64,000 nt of DNA from contig JACBWW010000015.1 of the NCBI GenBank assembly GCA_020086605.1, positions 11,133,511 through 11,197,510 of the forward strand, written 5' to 3'. The DNA comes from Lanius collurio. Its lineage: Eukaryota > Chordata > Aves > Passeriformes > Laniidae. Positions 12,840 to 26,195 of the stretch are shown piece by piece (the first letter of the stretch is position 1; each line of letters begins with the position of its first letter). Below the pieces are notes generated by a model. The model had not been told where the DNA came from and did no database searches. It saw only the letters and a program-made list of their open reading frames with translations. Made by a program: the position numbers and the translations under genes.

Positions 12840-14874
12840 GGCCCAAAAAACCCTCACCACTATTCCAGCACATTTTTTCAAAAATCAGTCATAATTTTAA
12901 CCCAAACTTTCTAACTTTTAAAGAAATGGGATGTGAGAGTTGGCATCAGTCAGAGCTGTCAAAGATTATATTTCCTCTATCAGCTACCTTAAAGGATTCT
13001 TTCTTTTCCTCTGCTTGCTTTCTGCTCAAAAATAATGCTCAAAACCTCTTCTGCTTAATTTTATTTTTTTTTTTCTTATGGTCCTTTTCAGTTATTTTGA
13101 GCTATTAAGATACATGCATGCTTACACTGAGAAAATCTACTGCCCATGTAACCTCAGGTTTTATTTTTCCTTGGTATTGGCAATATCCCACTGAAAAATT
13201 TTCATTGTACTTAATCTGTATAGCAAATGCAAAAATAACCTAAATTGGTTCACAGCTGAAACTCTCCATAAAAGCAGTGGTCTCTATTTATGAAGTTACA
13301 TACTTTGTTTCTGTGGTCTACATCACAAGTGTAATTGTTTAATTAAAGTAGACACCTTGAACTTTTAAGTATTTTCACACAACCACAGTTTCAATGGGGA
13401 AGATAAACACCACTGAAGTGAAAAAAGGACAACATAAGAAAAGTCTAACTTCTTTACTTAATTTAAATATGCCAACAGCAGCAAGAAATGTCATCTTGAC
13501 TCAGATTACAACTACCATGTGTGAAACAATGAAAAACCAAAACCAAGGACTCACGAATCTACAAGCTCTGCACCACCAGTTAATGGTGTCTCTCCTACAG
13601 AAAGCATATTAAATTGTTCTGAACATTACACAAATGCCCCTGAGCAGCAGCAGGTGATCCAGACCTTCTCAAGCCCATCATCAGGTCTTTCACACTGAAA
13701 GAGACAGAAGTCTGTGGCTCTAAGTATATTCATCTAGAAACTGGTATAAGGTTTGCATTTGTGAAAGCTACGGAAGTTTGCTTTTCTCCTACTATGAGCA
13801 TTTCCATCCCTGCAAGCCTCCCTCTCCTTAAGAGAAATCAAAACAACTCAGGCTCACTGAAAACATATTCAGGTCATTTGACACTTTCAGCTTCATTATT
13901 ATCTCATCATTACAAACTTGGAAGAAAGCCTGGTAGCACCAGATACACAACATTAGATTTCTATTTTTGTTTTCAAAAGATGCCAGTGTAATAGATTAAG
14001 TCCCTTAACATTTTATCAGCTCTGCAAAAACAAAATTCCAGTAGCACTGAAATATGACAGGAACAACACCAGACACCAGCCAATCTCATCATTTAGGAAC
14101 CGCCTCCTCTTCTATTTCCCAACACCTCAGATACTGTCATGATCAGTTTCAGAACTCAATGAACTCTTCAATTACCCTGGAAGGATAAAGGATAAATTAG
14201 CTGCAAAAATAATTTTAAGGGTTCATATTCAAAGAAACCTGTACACCATTTTTTTCAAACTTCAGAAACAGTTTTAGGTGACGTGTAGCCTATGGTCTGT
14301 ATCACAAACCTTGCTGAAACAGCCGGTGGCAACACAGGGCCCATCAATTTATGGCTCAGCTAATTCAGCTGCAGCCAGAGCTGACTGTGTCTGAAGTGAT
14401 GAAGTCAGACCCACTTGGAACCCTCCGAGCATGCCCTCCCTGCCAGCCAGCCCTCAGGGAGCTGGGTCCAGGGGCAGCCCCACGGCAGCTCCAGCTCCTC
14501 TAGCACTTCCTAAGGAAGGCTGCAACGACACACAGCAGCAACTGCTGGATTTCACTGCTAACACTGAGCACGATACCAAGAGGAGATTAACAAATTCAAG
14601 GTAGATGGCCACATCAGGCCCTCCCAGTAAAATGCTACCTCTTGCTTTAACTTTCTCTAGGAGTTTGAGTCTCAGTAATTCCAGTCACATGTGCTGTGAT
14701 AAGTCTAATTTTCTGCTTGCATGTAAACAGTAAAACTTTTCATCCAAAAGGACACATGTAGTCTTTTGGGTAGATGCAGACAATACAAATTAGTGTTTAT
14801 TTATCAACACCTATTTAAAATTCATTGTGAGTAATTCACAACAACCACATAGTCATAAATGGACTGACGTCACC

Positions 14875-14882
14875 ACTACTCC
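14875..14882. promoter_or_regulatory. Perfect CRE palindrome
   Basis: The 8-mer tgacgtca is the full cAMP-response element for CREB/ATF. An aaccaca RUNX-type core lies about 30 bp before it. CpG-containing sites are scarce in this AT-rich intron, which is a mild argument for retention. No other promoter signal is nearby, so this would be an enhancer site at most. Confidence 0.3.
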
Positions 14883-15484
14883 CAACTTCCTCCTTCAGCT
14901 TATGATCTCAGTCTTTCCTAGATTAAACCCCAAGATCACACTCCTTTCATGCTTCAGTTTCAATTGATGGGACTGAAATGCTGAACCACTGCATTCAAAC
15001 CAGACAGAGGATAAGGCAGCAGGGGTGTCAGCCCACAACAATGCCCCACTCTATGCTTCCCCACCAGCCCTTAGAGACAATCAGGAGCATGGCTTCAGAA
15101 AACCATCAGCTTGATACAGACATACCAGAACAACAAACAGGAAAATCCAGCAACAGCAAAAAAGTGAAGTTTTCTATTCAAGATAGAGAGTTCCAAGGGC
15201 AAACTAAATCCAATGCATACACTTCCAAGTAACTTCTTAAAGAGACTTGAAACTATAACCTGGGGAGTTATTTTTCTCTTCAAAGATCCAATGTATGGTC
15301 TTCATGTTTCCATCACAATGCTGCAAATCCTTAGCCAAAAGCAACTCAGAACCTGGAAAAAGCTGAATGAACTCCACACAGCCCTTGATCAACTCCCTCT
15401 GCAGCTTAAACAACTAAACTAGCAGCTCCCAAAAGTACAACTCTGATCCTCCCACAAGTCCATTGTTCTAAAACAGTTTCCTGC

Positions 15485-15496
15485 GGGGGGGGGGGG
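15485..15496. repeat. 12-nt G homopolymer
   Basis: Uninterrupted G-run on the plus strand, which is the RAPGEF2 template strand. It is one of three such runs in the window. Confidence 0.93.
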
Positions 15497-18400
15497 ATGT
15501 GGAAATCTCTTTTTAGGGGACTTTATCATAGTTTAAATATTTGTGTATACTGATCACTCTCAGTTAAAACCCCAGTTTCATTCCGTGATCTCATAGGTTT
15601 CAGCCAGTAATAGCCATTATTAATAAACACTTAGCTGCAAATATATGAGTCATATACCCAGAGAAGGATTTTATCATTGTGATTAAAGCTATCAGCATAT
15701 TTTTACTTACTCAAAAGATCGATCAAAGGCTCTTCTGTCATCAAATTATAAACACACCATCAGTTAGATATATGTAAACCACAAAAATCAGCATGATCCA
15801 GACATCACAAAAATTAGGAAGTATGTTTCAGATACATAAATCTGTATAAATGCATGTAGATAGCCAAGGGCTCTGCTCCAGCACCATTACATTCACATTC
15901 ATTACCTGTCAAAACAAAAAAGTCTGCCAAAATCCCTAAAAGATTTTATCCTGAATGGTTACTTTTATAAGTTAATGAGGATACACTTGGATGAGGATAA
16001 AACATTTCTGCACAAACTGAGTTTTGGTATTGCTTTATACACATTCAAAAGAAGTCCATAATTTGTTCAATGACTCTCCAGTATGATTAGATATTCCATT
16101 CCATTATTTAAGTTATTATAATTGGGGAAAGACTAGAGGGCTAAATCATCAATATTTAAACAGATACATCACTTTTAATTTTGAAAATAGTAAAAACCAG
16201 ATGTTCTCTCACCTTTCAAACTCAAATCTTTTAATTAGAGGAAAAAGCTTAAATAATTGCTCCTGTAGGTAAAATCTGTGAACTTGCCAAAGGGAAAGCA
16301 GCTCTCCATCTCCATATGAGGTGGTGAGGGAGAATTGGTTGGATGTGGCAGCAGAGAAGGGCAAGAGGCTACAGCAAAGAAACAGCAGATGAGCAAGCAG
16401 TGAAAGTCAAGTGCAAAGCCAGGTTTGCAGGTGGCAAGTTGGCATCACAGGATGCCTGAGCAGCACAGCACAGACTACCGAGAGGGGCTGGGAAGCATTC
16501 TAGGAAAAAAAGCAGAAAAACCCAAGTACCACAGCCAACAGTCTGAGAAAAACTGCCCAGCACTTCTGTATTTTGCTGCTGCTAAGAGACAGCTGCATCC
16601 TCTGGCTGTGGAGGCCAAGAGCAAGCATGAGGTAAGCTGGGGGAGATCTAGGAGACCTTTTGATACTGCAGCTCCCATTTAAGTAACACAAAAGAACCCA
16701 GTGGAGTTTGCACTAGAAGCAAAGTTCTGGCATGAAAGCCACACAGGAAGTCCAAGCAAATGCTCAAATGTGGTGAGAGCATGGAGCAAGCCTAGGGAAG
16801 CTGGAGGCCGCTGCAAAAGATATTTTGAGGGAGCATCACATTGCTGCTGTCAGTGGCCACGTGACAACACAAGAGAGCCAGGACAGCCCTCAAGCAATTG
16901 CATTTTCTGCTCATTTATTTTCTGGAGTTCATACATAAAACCTCATTTTACCATGTGAACTGCCTTCAAGGTACAGATGCTCAGGGGAAATTATGAGGGG
17001 ACTGAGTGCTAATTTGTGCTACTTTGATGGTCATGGTGGGAGGAAAGAAGTAAGGAATGTTTAGTTTAACCATAATACATGCCTGATAAGTTCAAGTACA
17101 GGAAGAAGTTTGTAAATATTAATAGGAAAATTATGGGGAAAGGGGTAGGATAGAAGAGAGATGATATATTCCTCACATTAAACTGTCAGAATAAATTTCA
17201 CAGTTGTAATTTACAGAAATTAAATAGAAGAACAAGATTAAGCTTTACCTTATGTCACCATATAAATGGCAACTTTAATTGAACAGAGCACAGTTCTTTA
17301 AAACTGTGGATTGTATATTTTTCCAAAATAATAAGATAATAAAACCCAGCCTTTTCTTATGAACACTATTTGCTAGCTGATGGCTTGGCATTTGAACAAA
17401 TACAAGTTAAACTGTATTACAACAGGAAAATAAAATTAAACTCATGCTATTTTCAAAAAAACAGACATGGTTTAGATTTTAAAGTTTCCAAAGCAAAATA
17501 CTCAATTTAGGACTTCATTCCAATATTCCGTCTTGAACAACTTATTTTTTTAAATTTGGAATTGAAGACTCGTCCAGTAGCTAGTTACAAGTAATTTTAC
17601 AAGTCACCCAGTAAATTATAAAACTTTGTCAAAAATTTGCAGCTTTGACACTCATTTCAAACTGTGTCAACAGGTAGCTTATTTGACCATATCTCATGCA
17701 CTGCCAAGCTGATTAATTTTGGACAGCTATACTATTTTTCATTTACACGGTTTTTTAGTTGTATTGCTGCTGTTACTGTTCAATTTTTTAATCTCATTGA
17801 TGCTTCCAGTAAATTGCTGGCTTCTCCCAGCTCGTGATCTCTGCCTTTGTGTTTCCCACCAGAGAGTGGAGGGGAGTGAGAGGTGTCTGGTTTGGGAGAA
17901 TCTCACTGAGGGAGGTGAGGTGGGGGGCATTAAATTAGGGTGTGCTGTTCCTAAACCACGGTGGTGCAAAAGCAGGAGGGTGCTCATTTCTTAAGCTTTT
18001 AGACAACTTCATGTTGGGGGAAGGGGGTATTTTTAAAACATTCTTCTTCCCCAGCTATGTATTAACTACCTACAAAACCTAGTCTCTGTAGTGAATGAAT
18101 TTTACATGGTATTTAACACCATAAATGAAAGCCATGGACACAATGATTAGGAAAAAAGAAATAAGATCAGTTTACCGGATATAAAATATATAACAAAAGA
18201 GCATTTCCAGTGTTACTCACCAACCAGTCTGAGGATGCTACATCTAAAACTAATGCAAGCTAATAGAGGACCCAAATGCAAATAATATACTGAGCATATT
18301 AAGTCAAATGCACTAAGGTACTTGCAAGTGTCAGCTCAAATCTGGTGATAGCCCTCCATCCTGTTTTTTATGGACTCACATGCCAACAGCCATGAAGTTA

Positions 18401-19613
18401 AGAGTAAGATCTAATTCTGCACAGGACTCAGAACACACCTGCAAGAATGTAGGCAGATTTATCCACCACATCTGTCTAAATTACCTTGAGATATTATTTT
18501 TGCTCTGGCATGTAAAGACACTCATTTTAAAAGGGAAATCCAACAAATAGCAAATGCTCTAGAAATTCAGGGCGTGGGGGGTGGAATTGATGGGATGACA
18601 ATATGTGCTTATTTTAAATTTGGTCAGCTACTGCCCAGCCATCACTCAATGAAGCTGAGCTTGAGAAGGTCAGGAGGACAGGCAAGGGAAAGCCCTCAGA
18701 CTGAGCAGGATCAGCAGCCCAGAGAACCTGTCCAAAGGGATTTACTACATGGGGCATGGGGCAGGCTGACAAAAAAAGAGAGAATATTTTTTAAGTGGGA
18801 AAAAAAGTGAGGAGTTTTCAATGGTGAGATACCTAGGGATGAATTACAGTTGGCTCTGGGAAAAGAAAGTTAGGGAAATGAGAATTTTCTGACTCAATAG
18901 GATTTGAAGAAAGGAACATACTTACAGCTTTCTACATATTTGATTGCTCCTACACAGACTTCTTGGCTCCATCCTTCTCTCTTAATCACAAGCTTAACAT
19001 GTTGCAAAAAAAATCCTAGTGGCTTTTTAGATGGGTAAAGATAAAATGGATTAAAGTGAAAAAAACCTACACTAAAATAGTGTAAATATTAATTTACTAT
19101 TGCAAATTTAGTTTACTCAAATGACAAACAGAATCAAAATTAGATGAACTCTACTTTGCAATGTTTAGGTCTCTTCCTATCACTTGATGTCAATGATGCA
19201 TGAGGATGTGCTCCATTTGCTTAACCACAGCCAGTGCATTTTAACAGTAATAGGACATCAGGACTTACAAATTATGCAATGCTCAAAAGGCTCTTGAAAT
19301 TGTTACTCCCTGTATATATAAACAGTTGGTTTCAGCAAACACTTATCCAGTAACTCTCTTTTGTCCTCTTTTGACACTAGTCTTTAGATTCCAGAATACC
19401 ACCTTATCAGTTCTTTCTGGACCAGCAGCCTTTTCAGTAGGTCTCACTCCCTTTTTTCTAGAGCACTGTAAAATTTCACTTTAGCATTTCTGCTAATCAG
19501 TCTCTTCTGCCTGGTATGTTTATCTGAGCAGTTTGCTGTTTCTCCCCCAGCAGTTCCCTGGCAGCACAAGGAAAGCTGAAAAACTTAGTTTTCTTCTCTG
19601 GCCATTTCTTTAC

Positions 19614-19634
19614 TAAATAAATAAATAAATAAAT
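19614..19634. repeat. (TAAA)n microsatellite, about 5 units
   Basis: Five perfect taaa units plus one base, in AT-rich intron. Confidence 0.95.
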
Positions 19635-21466
19635 CATATATTAGCCACCACTATTCTAAATCAGAAATTTAATATGGATGCCCTCTCACTTTTTCCAAGT
19701 TTCTTATTCCTGGATGAGCCCAAAGCCCAATTGCAATTTACTCATTTAGAAAGAAAAAATCCTGATTAACCTTGTCCTAAATGTTAATAAGACCCTCACC
19801 TACTCTTCAATGACTACAGCTTCTAAGTACAAAGCCCCTCACTAGAATACTTCTGCTTTTACTCTCACAAAATATTTTCTTAAATATTTAAAGTTTCTTA
19901 ATTTTGCTTTCATGTACTTACATTATCTTTGTTAATTAACAAATTGTCTCTCTTGCATTTGCTCCCCAAGACACCAGCTTTGACATCTACTTGACTTCAT
20001 CCACTACTATGAAACCTATTCCTACACCAAATTTCATGCCTGTACTTCACTAAAGTATCAGACACTACCCCAGATGTCATTTTATGCATTTCTCCATGTG
20101 AACAGCCCTTAAATGCTCCGCTTATTGTCACGGGACCTGTAATTTTCTGTTCATTCTACCACAAAGAGTCTCAAGCTCATTGTTTATCTTACTAAATCTC
20201 ACCTCTCTTCAAGTGTCCAAGTGAGGGAGCCACAAGCAATGCTTTATTTCAAAGGAACAGAAGATTCTTGCCATGGACTATATACAACCACCCTACATTA
20301 ATTCAGGTATTACTTATCTCTTCTCCTAATACCTAAAGTACTTTCTGCCAGCTTTTTTCCTGGCACTGCCTACCCATTGATGACATGTGGGACAATTTGC
20401 AGAAGCAGAGGTCCTAAATTCTGTTGTTGTACTACTTTTTACAATAATCAGTTTTGCACCTTTAGCATTAACTATTTGACGGCACATCTAATATACCTTT
20501 TCATCAGCAGTGCCTGACAGACACAAGACACTTGGCTGCACCAAGAACATGCCACCATCATCAAAAGGAAGGCTTGCACTGCTCTCCCACTGAAAGGCAG
20601 ACTTGAAGATCTAATGCTTCATACACCAACCAACGCTAGCCATAAAGTGGTTTCCCACCATTTAAAATTAAAAAAAAATTCCAGTGCTTTCATTATCATG
20701 ATACTATACAGAGGCAGGTCATTCTTTCATTCTACCTTTCACAAATTTTATTACATGCCATATACTTCAAAGGAGCCTTTATAGCAGTCTGAATCAATAT
20801 ACTTTTAACCAGCATTTTAAAATAATTCTGCTCTGCTTCCATGAAAATGATCCAGCTCAGTCACTTTAGCCTAAAATCCTTGCAATCACTTGCATTTTTT
20901 TCCATAGCTCAAATTTTTATTTTTTTTTTTTACTGGAGCAATGTAAATTTTGAGTGCCTCAGAATCAAACTTTCTTTTTCCATGTAAGGAGACTCTTCAT
21001 TGCAAATCCATCTGCATGAAGCACAACCTTGTACAGAAGCAGCAAAACCTGCAGTAACATGATCTAAGTGTATGCTAAAACACGCACTGAAGACTTGTGC
21101 ACAGTAAAGAAAGCCTCAGGAAAACATCCAAATTCTAACACATCCCGTGATTTGAAGTTTGATTACTCACAGGAAGAGACTCAGTACTTCACTCCATTTG
21201 TCAGGTTTTTGGTGGTTTTATTTTTTAAATCAACAGCATCTGCATGACACTTTGGACACTTGTACACTGTCCACAAAGATGGGCTTTCAGTTCTGGCTAT
21301 GGGCAAGAAACAGCTACCACAGTTAGCAAAGGCAGGAGATGTGTGCTTATATTTGTTCTTCTGTGCTTCATTAAATATAAGACACTGCCTTTTAATTCCA
21401 AAAATTCTCTACACCTCATGACTTGTGTTTAAAATATGGAATGCAGTACATTCGTAGTTGACATAC

Positions 21467-21550
21467 CTGCTCCTTGGAAGAAACATGGATTCTTTAATGA
21501 AGACTGAACCAGACAGCAGGATATACCAACAGGTACCAATATCATCAGGG
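21467..21550 (-). CDS. RAPGEF2: RAPGEF2 coding exon c (cNMP-binding-like domain, core)
   Basis: This 84-nt minus-strand exon runs from an acceptor tattccag to a donor gtatg. The peptide begins PDDIGTCWYILLSGSVFIKE and continues SMFLPRS. It completes a Tyr codon from exon b and leaves two bases of a Ser codon for exon d. The WYILLSGSV segment is the typical central beta strand of cyclic-nucleotide-binding-domain proteins, where a glycine turn follows the strand. The exact residues fit RAPGEF2; RAPGEF6 reads ARCWYILLSGSVLVKG from memory. The acceptor is unusual: an uninterrupted run of 27 T (in transcript sense) sits only 7 nt upstream of the exon. The reading frame is intact. Confidence 0.96.
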
Positions 21551-21557
21551 CTGGAAT

Positions 21558-21584
21558 AAAAAAAAAAAAAAAAAAAAAAAAAAA
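21558..21584. repeat. 27-nt A homopolymer beside exon c acceptor
   Basis: This uninterrupted run of 27 A on the plus strand is a run of 27 U in the RAPGEF2 transcript. It lies 7 nt upstream of exon c and forms that exon's polypyrimidine tract. It is the longest homopolymer I noted in the window. The length may vary between individuals or reflect assembly error. Confidence 0.95.
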
Positions 21585-24500
21585 GACAGTTTAAAACACT
21601 TGATTTAAATTAATCACAGCAGTACCAAATTTGCACTACAAAAAACATCAAAGAGGCAAAAACGCTCCAAATTATGGACAGAAGACACAATTGAATTATT
21701 TGCAAAATAATTCAATGAAATTATTCTAATTTCCATCTGCAAATATATACATTATTAGAATGCTTAATTTCATTTCCTTGACTTTATTAAAAGTATCTAT
21801 TTGGTAACAGCCCCATTCAAATTAAATATAACTGTAAGTGATTAAAATGAGGCCAAGCTACAGTAAATATATTGTATTTTATTCTATTAAATGCATTGAA
21901 GAAGAATGATAGCTCTTCAGCTCATGCTGAAAAAAGCTGTAGCATTTTCCCCTCTATAAAATAATGCATCCTTTCCCAATAGTAGCCTTCATCATCTTAA
22001 CCCTTTCTTCAAGACAGAGATTTGCCTTTCTGCATCAGCGTGCCTTTCTACAAGGTAAGAGACCATAGGAAGCATTTGCAGATGGTAAATCTACATCAGA
22101 TTTGTCAGTCATCATTATCTGCTGCTACTAAGCACTGCCCCTTTCATGTCTCTTCCCAGCATAAGAATTAAATTCCCAACAGAAGGGGCAAAAAGTTTCT
22201 TTACCCCTCTTTTTACCCTGTAGAGAACCTGGATGAGGAAGACTTTGTCATCCAGGCACAGTTCATTCTATTGAAGATTCAGATGTTGCTCCTTGAGTAA
22301 TACAAAATCTTTTTCATATGCTTAGACTCTGTTTGGATAAGTAAGTCCAAATAATGTTTAGACAGCAAAGTAAAATAGATTAAGGTTACTAGAAATAGCT
22401 GCAGTAGAAGACTCATTCCATGTTGACAGTCAGCACTGAGAATCTCTCTGCTGTACCCTGTTTTAACCACACAACTGACTGACTGAATTCAAGTGCATCA
22501 TGAACTGCATGAGCATTCTTATTGAAAACCACATCCCTAGTGACATTAAGAGATGCAGATTGCTTAATGAATTTGTAGCACTATCATTTTTTTAAGCTAC
22601 ATGTCTCAAGACTGTAGCAACAACTAGGTCTAACTTCAAGCAAGAACAGCCCACATCTTTTAACAGTGATGACAGAATAGTATTAAAACCTAATCTTAAA
22701 TCTTAGTGGGCAATGTACATGTTAGCAGCATATTTTTCATTTGAAGAACTTCAGTTTAAGAAGCACACACACAGTGGGGTCCTCCAAACTAAAGATCCAG
22801 CCTAAAAAGAGCTGAGAGCACACCATCCAATCATGCTCTATTTTCATTTTCCACTGTATAATTTAGGCATGAGAAAAAGGACAGAAATGCAGAGAATTAA
22901 CAGAGGAAATTGATGGGACACAATCTACAGCCAAGAACAGAGGAGCTGAATAAGAAGATGGAGCTTGTATTTCTTTCCTAGCAGCCAGTGTCCTGACCAG
23001 TGAAGTGACACCGGTCAGCCACACACATCAGACAAGTGACAACATCTTCAAAATCAAGATTTCAGGAATACTTCTTTATACTGATAGACAACAGAAAATG
23101 AAGCAACAACACAGTCCCACAGCTAAAACAACAGCATTTGGATTCACGTGGCTGCAGAGTTCTAACCTGCCTATTCTGAATTCTGAATTCTAACCTGCCT
23201 CACATGCTTGCTTCTCACATGGGCCTGTATCACCCTCAAACTTGTTGGTCTAGAAAAATCAACACTGTGCATAAGTGCAGAAAACCAGGTTAAAGCAGAT
23301 AAACTCGAGAAAACCAGCATTTCCAAAGAAAATATCATTCCTAAAAACATAAACATGCACCTAAGTTACACATCTTTAAACATTCTCTTTCCCCCACAAA
23401 TCCTATGCTGACAGGCATACAACAGCATTGCTGCTGAACTGCAGGTTTGTTAGGTTTTTTATTATGTTCTTTAATAGATGTCATTCTAAATACAAATAAT
23501 CTGGACCAATTAGCACAGTTAAAAAAATTTGAAATAGAAAGCTTCAGGAATGGGTATAGACAGAGTGATTTCCCAAATACCTGGGAGGTAACTGTACTAG
23601 GATGTGATTAATAATTTTTCCATGTGGATTACAGCACATTTTATTATCACATAATAAGTTTTGTGGTCTTAAGGGTGTTTTGGCTTTTTTTTCTTTTTCC
23701 TAAAAACTGGCAGTTTGACCAATTATTAAAGTGTAGAGTGACAGAAAAAAACCTGGGGTCACTGAAAACTCTAAAGCAACTAATCTAGAAGATCTTTTTA
23801 TGCTTCCAGAAAGCCATTTCCAACGATTAAATCATAGGAGCAGGAAAAAAAAATGAGTCAATAGAAGGTATTTTAACTTTTGCAAATCTACTAACATGCA
23901 AGCTTTTATTTCCTTCCTTTTAAGAGCTGATTAAGTTTCTGAAATCCTCTCTCAAACCACCTATTTGTAAAGGGCTTTTGTTATCTTTTCTCATTGGAAA
24001 TCTTTTAACTTCAAAGAGAAAGGCACCTACTGGCTTTCACATGCACCAGTCAATATGTTCAATATTCAAATTCTTAAGGCTACTTCTGAATTTACCTTTA
24101 AATCATTAAAAGAAAAAAACAACCTAGAATTCTTATGCATTCAACTGCAGTGGTTTGATTTTTTTCTTATTTGATCACACACAGCATGACTTTTCCCTCA
24201 GTTAATCATCCAACTCAATTTTATCCTTTTTTTTTGCCAATTCACAGGTTTATTCTCTTTCTCTGCAAGTTGGCTCTTCAAAAGTTGCTGCTACTTCTCA
24301 CTTATCTGTCATGAACATCATACTTTATCCACTTTATATATAATCAAATGAAGCATCTGCTCATTTGACAGCTGAAAGCACTGATAAAAAAATATCAAAA
24401 TCAAACTTGAGGAATACCATCTGACTGGATTTGCTTTCCCTTTGCTTTATGTGTACTTAATAACTGGTTCTATTTTTACCGTTACATTTGAGAATTTTTA

Positions 24501-24855
24501 AGCTCTAAGGTATTTGCATCATGCATATCTACTAAACTCAACACTTTAATTATCTATATTAAAAAAAAATCTTCAATATTGCTGTCATAGCAGTGGAATA
24601 TTATGACAGAACGTCTGTAATCAAGGTATCTTCCCTGAAATACACTCTGTATTCTTCTAAAACTTTTATTGTCAGACAAAACATCACAAATATTTCCAAG
24701 ACAGTCTTCAAGAGCAAAGAACACAAATAGGGTATTAATTCTCATCATTTTTACAACTACTAGTGTCTTAATATAGTTTTGAGTAAAACATCTGAAAAAA
24801 TCCCCCATGTATAGTAAACACATTTATTTCTCCAGAACCCACATGCTTCTCTCAG

Positions 24856-24878
24856 AAAAAAAAAAAAAAAAAAAAAAA
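24856..24878. repeat. 23-nt A homopolymer
   Basis: Uninterrupted A-run in the intron between exons b and c. No retrocopy body is recognisable beside it. Confidence 0.95.
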
Positions 24879-25833
24879 GGCAACACTGATCTATTCCTTT
24901 CATATGAAAATATATTTAACTCCTGCACTTTCGACACTTGCTATTCTCTCAGTTTATCAGAATTTAGCCTCAACAAAGCCATTTGGCAGCCAGCTTTTGC
25001 TAGACAGTACTGTCACAAGAAACACGTGCAATTCTTTCATTTTAAGGATTCTGGGCTTTCCCCAATCCTATTCTAACATCATGTGGCTTTCAATCAAGCT
25101 TCCATGTTTTCTGTACTGTGCTTGACATTTGTTCATCAACAATGCATTTGCATTCTTCAGGACTTTTGTGCCTTTAATGAAAGACAGAAGGAGCTATAGA
25201 AGTAGCGGATGCTGAACTACAAAAGCACTTCTTTCAAGCCACCTGAAGACTCATGCAAATACCATTTTACCCAATAGAGAACACTCACATTCAAAAGGTT
25301 TCCTCTGCAATCACATTTTACTTTTTATTTTAAACATTAAAACTGAATTCTAGAGAATAAGCCTAATTATAAAGTTTTCTTTCTCTGCTAGAATAGTGCA
25401 CACCCCTGGCAGCCCCCAGAAGAATCTAGAAACTTTAGTTGTCCTAAAAATACTTCTTCTGCCAAAAAGACAACAGCAAATAGTTCTAAAAAGACTTTTC
25501 TGTGGACAGGACAGGGTTTGCAGCAGACTATTAAAGTCCATGTAAGCACTTTGTCAGGAATTAGCTGAAGCAGGATTCACACCAATGACCTTTCCACAAA
25601 GGCATCCTTCAAGAGACACTGGGGGTTTTTCAGCCTTGCACAGTTAAGGGGAAGGTCCACAGCACCTGTCAGTCAAGCTGATGTAAAAAGGAAAGACATC
25701 TGCTGAGGTAAGACCTTCCCCATTACTAGTTTAGTAAGGATGCCACTGCTGTCCAGCATCACCACAACCACTGAAGCAGCAGCTGTCACACAGGAGGGGA
25801 CTGGAAGTGCAGTGAAAGCTCCACAAAGCAACG

Positions 25834-26195
25834 GAGCTGGTGAAGGGTCTGGAGCACAAGTGAGAAGCAGCTGAGGGAACTGGGGGTGTTTAGCCTGCAA
25901 AAAAGGAGGCTCAGAGGAGTTCTTCTCACTCTCTGCAATTGCCTGGAGGGAGGTGGTAGCCAGGTGGGGGTTGGTCTCTTCTCCCAGGCAACAAATAATA
26001 AAACAAGAGTCAGCCTTTACATTGGATATTGAAAGGGTCAAGAACAGGCTGCCCCGGAAGATGGTTGAGTTATCATCCCAGGAAATATTTCAAAATGTGT
26101 AGATGTAGTGCTTGGTGAGAGGGTTTAGTGGCAGACCTTACAATGGCTGGACTCAATGATTTTAGAGGTCTTTTCCAACCTTAATGATTCCATGA
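25834..26195 (+). mobile_element. CR1 LINE, 3' fragment
   Basis: From gagctggtgaagggtctgga through gtgggggttggtctcttctc to ggtcttttccaacc this matches the 3' end of an avian CR1. It includes the tail form ending ttaatgattccatga. Part of the consensus between about 26010 and 26045 looks deleted. The copy is diverged and carries no intact frame. Confidence 0.93.

Larger units (their letters stand above)
1790..21466 (-). other. RAPGEF2: RAPGEF2 intron between exons c and d (19,677 bp)
   Basis: This complete intron is bounded by the exon c donor and the exon d acceptor. It is mostly AT-rich unique sequence. It contains a CR1 fragment (4794-4985), a 25-bp palindrome (5467-5491), an A/C-rich low-complexity block (about 5945-6075), AAAT microsatellites (10821-10836 and 19614-19634), a 19-nt A-run (12821-12839), a 12-nt G-run (15485-15496), a perfect CRE (14875-14882) and a moderately GC-rich patch at about 14330-14560. 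The open frames of 60-130 codons found here have no recognisable family and no splice or start context, so I treat them as chance. 16.3-16.95 kb and 17.7-18.0 kb hold such frames on both strands and nothing else I can name. Confidence 0.85.

Noticed and set aside
25673..26041. 122-codon minus-strand frame
   Set aside because: Most of it is the antisense of the plus-strand CR1 at 25834-26195.
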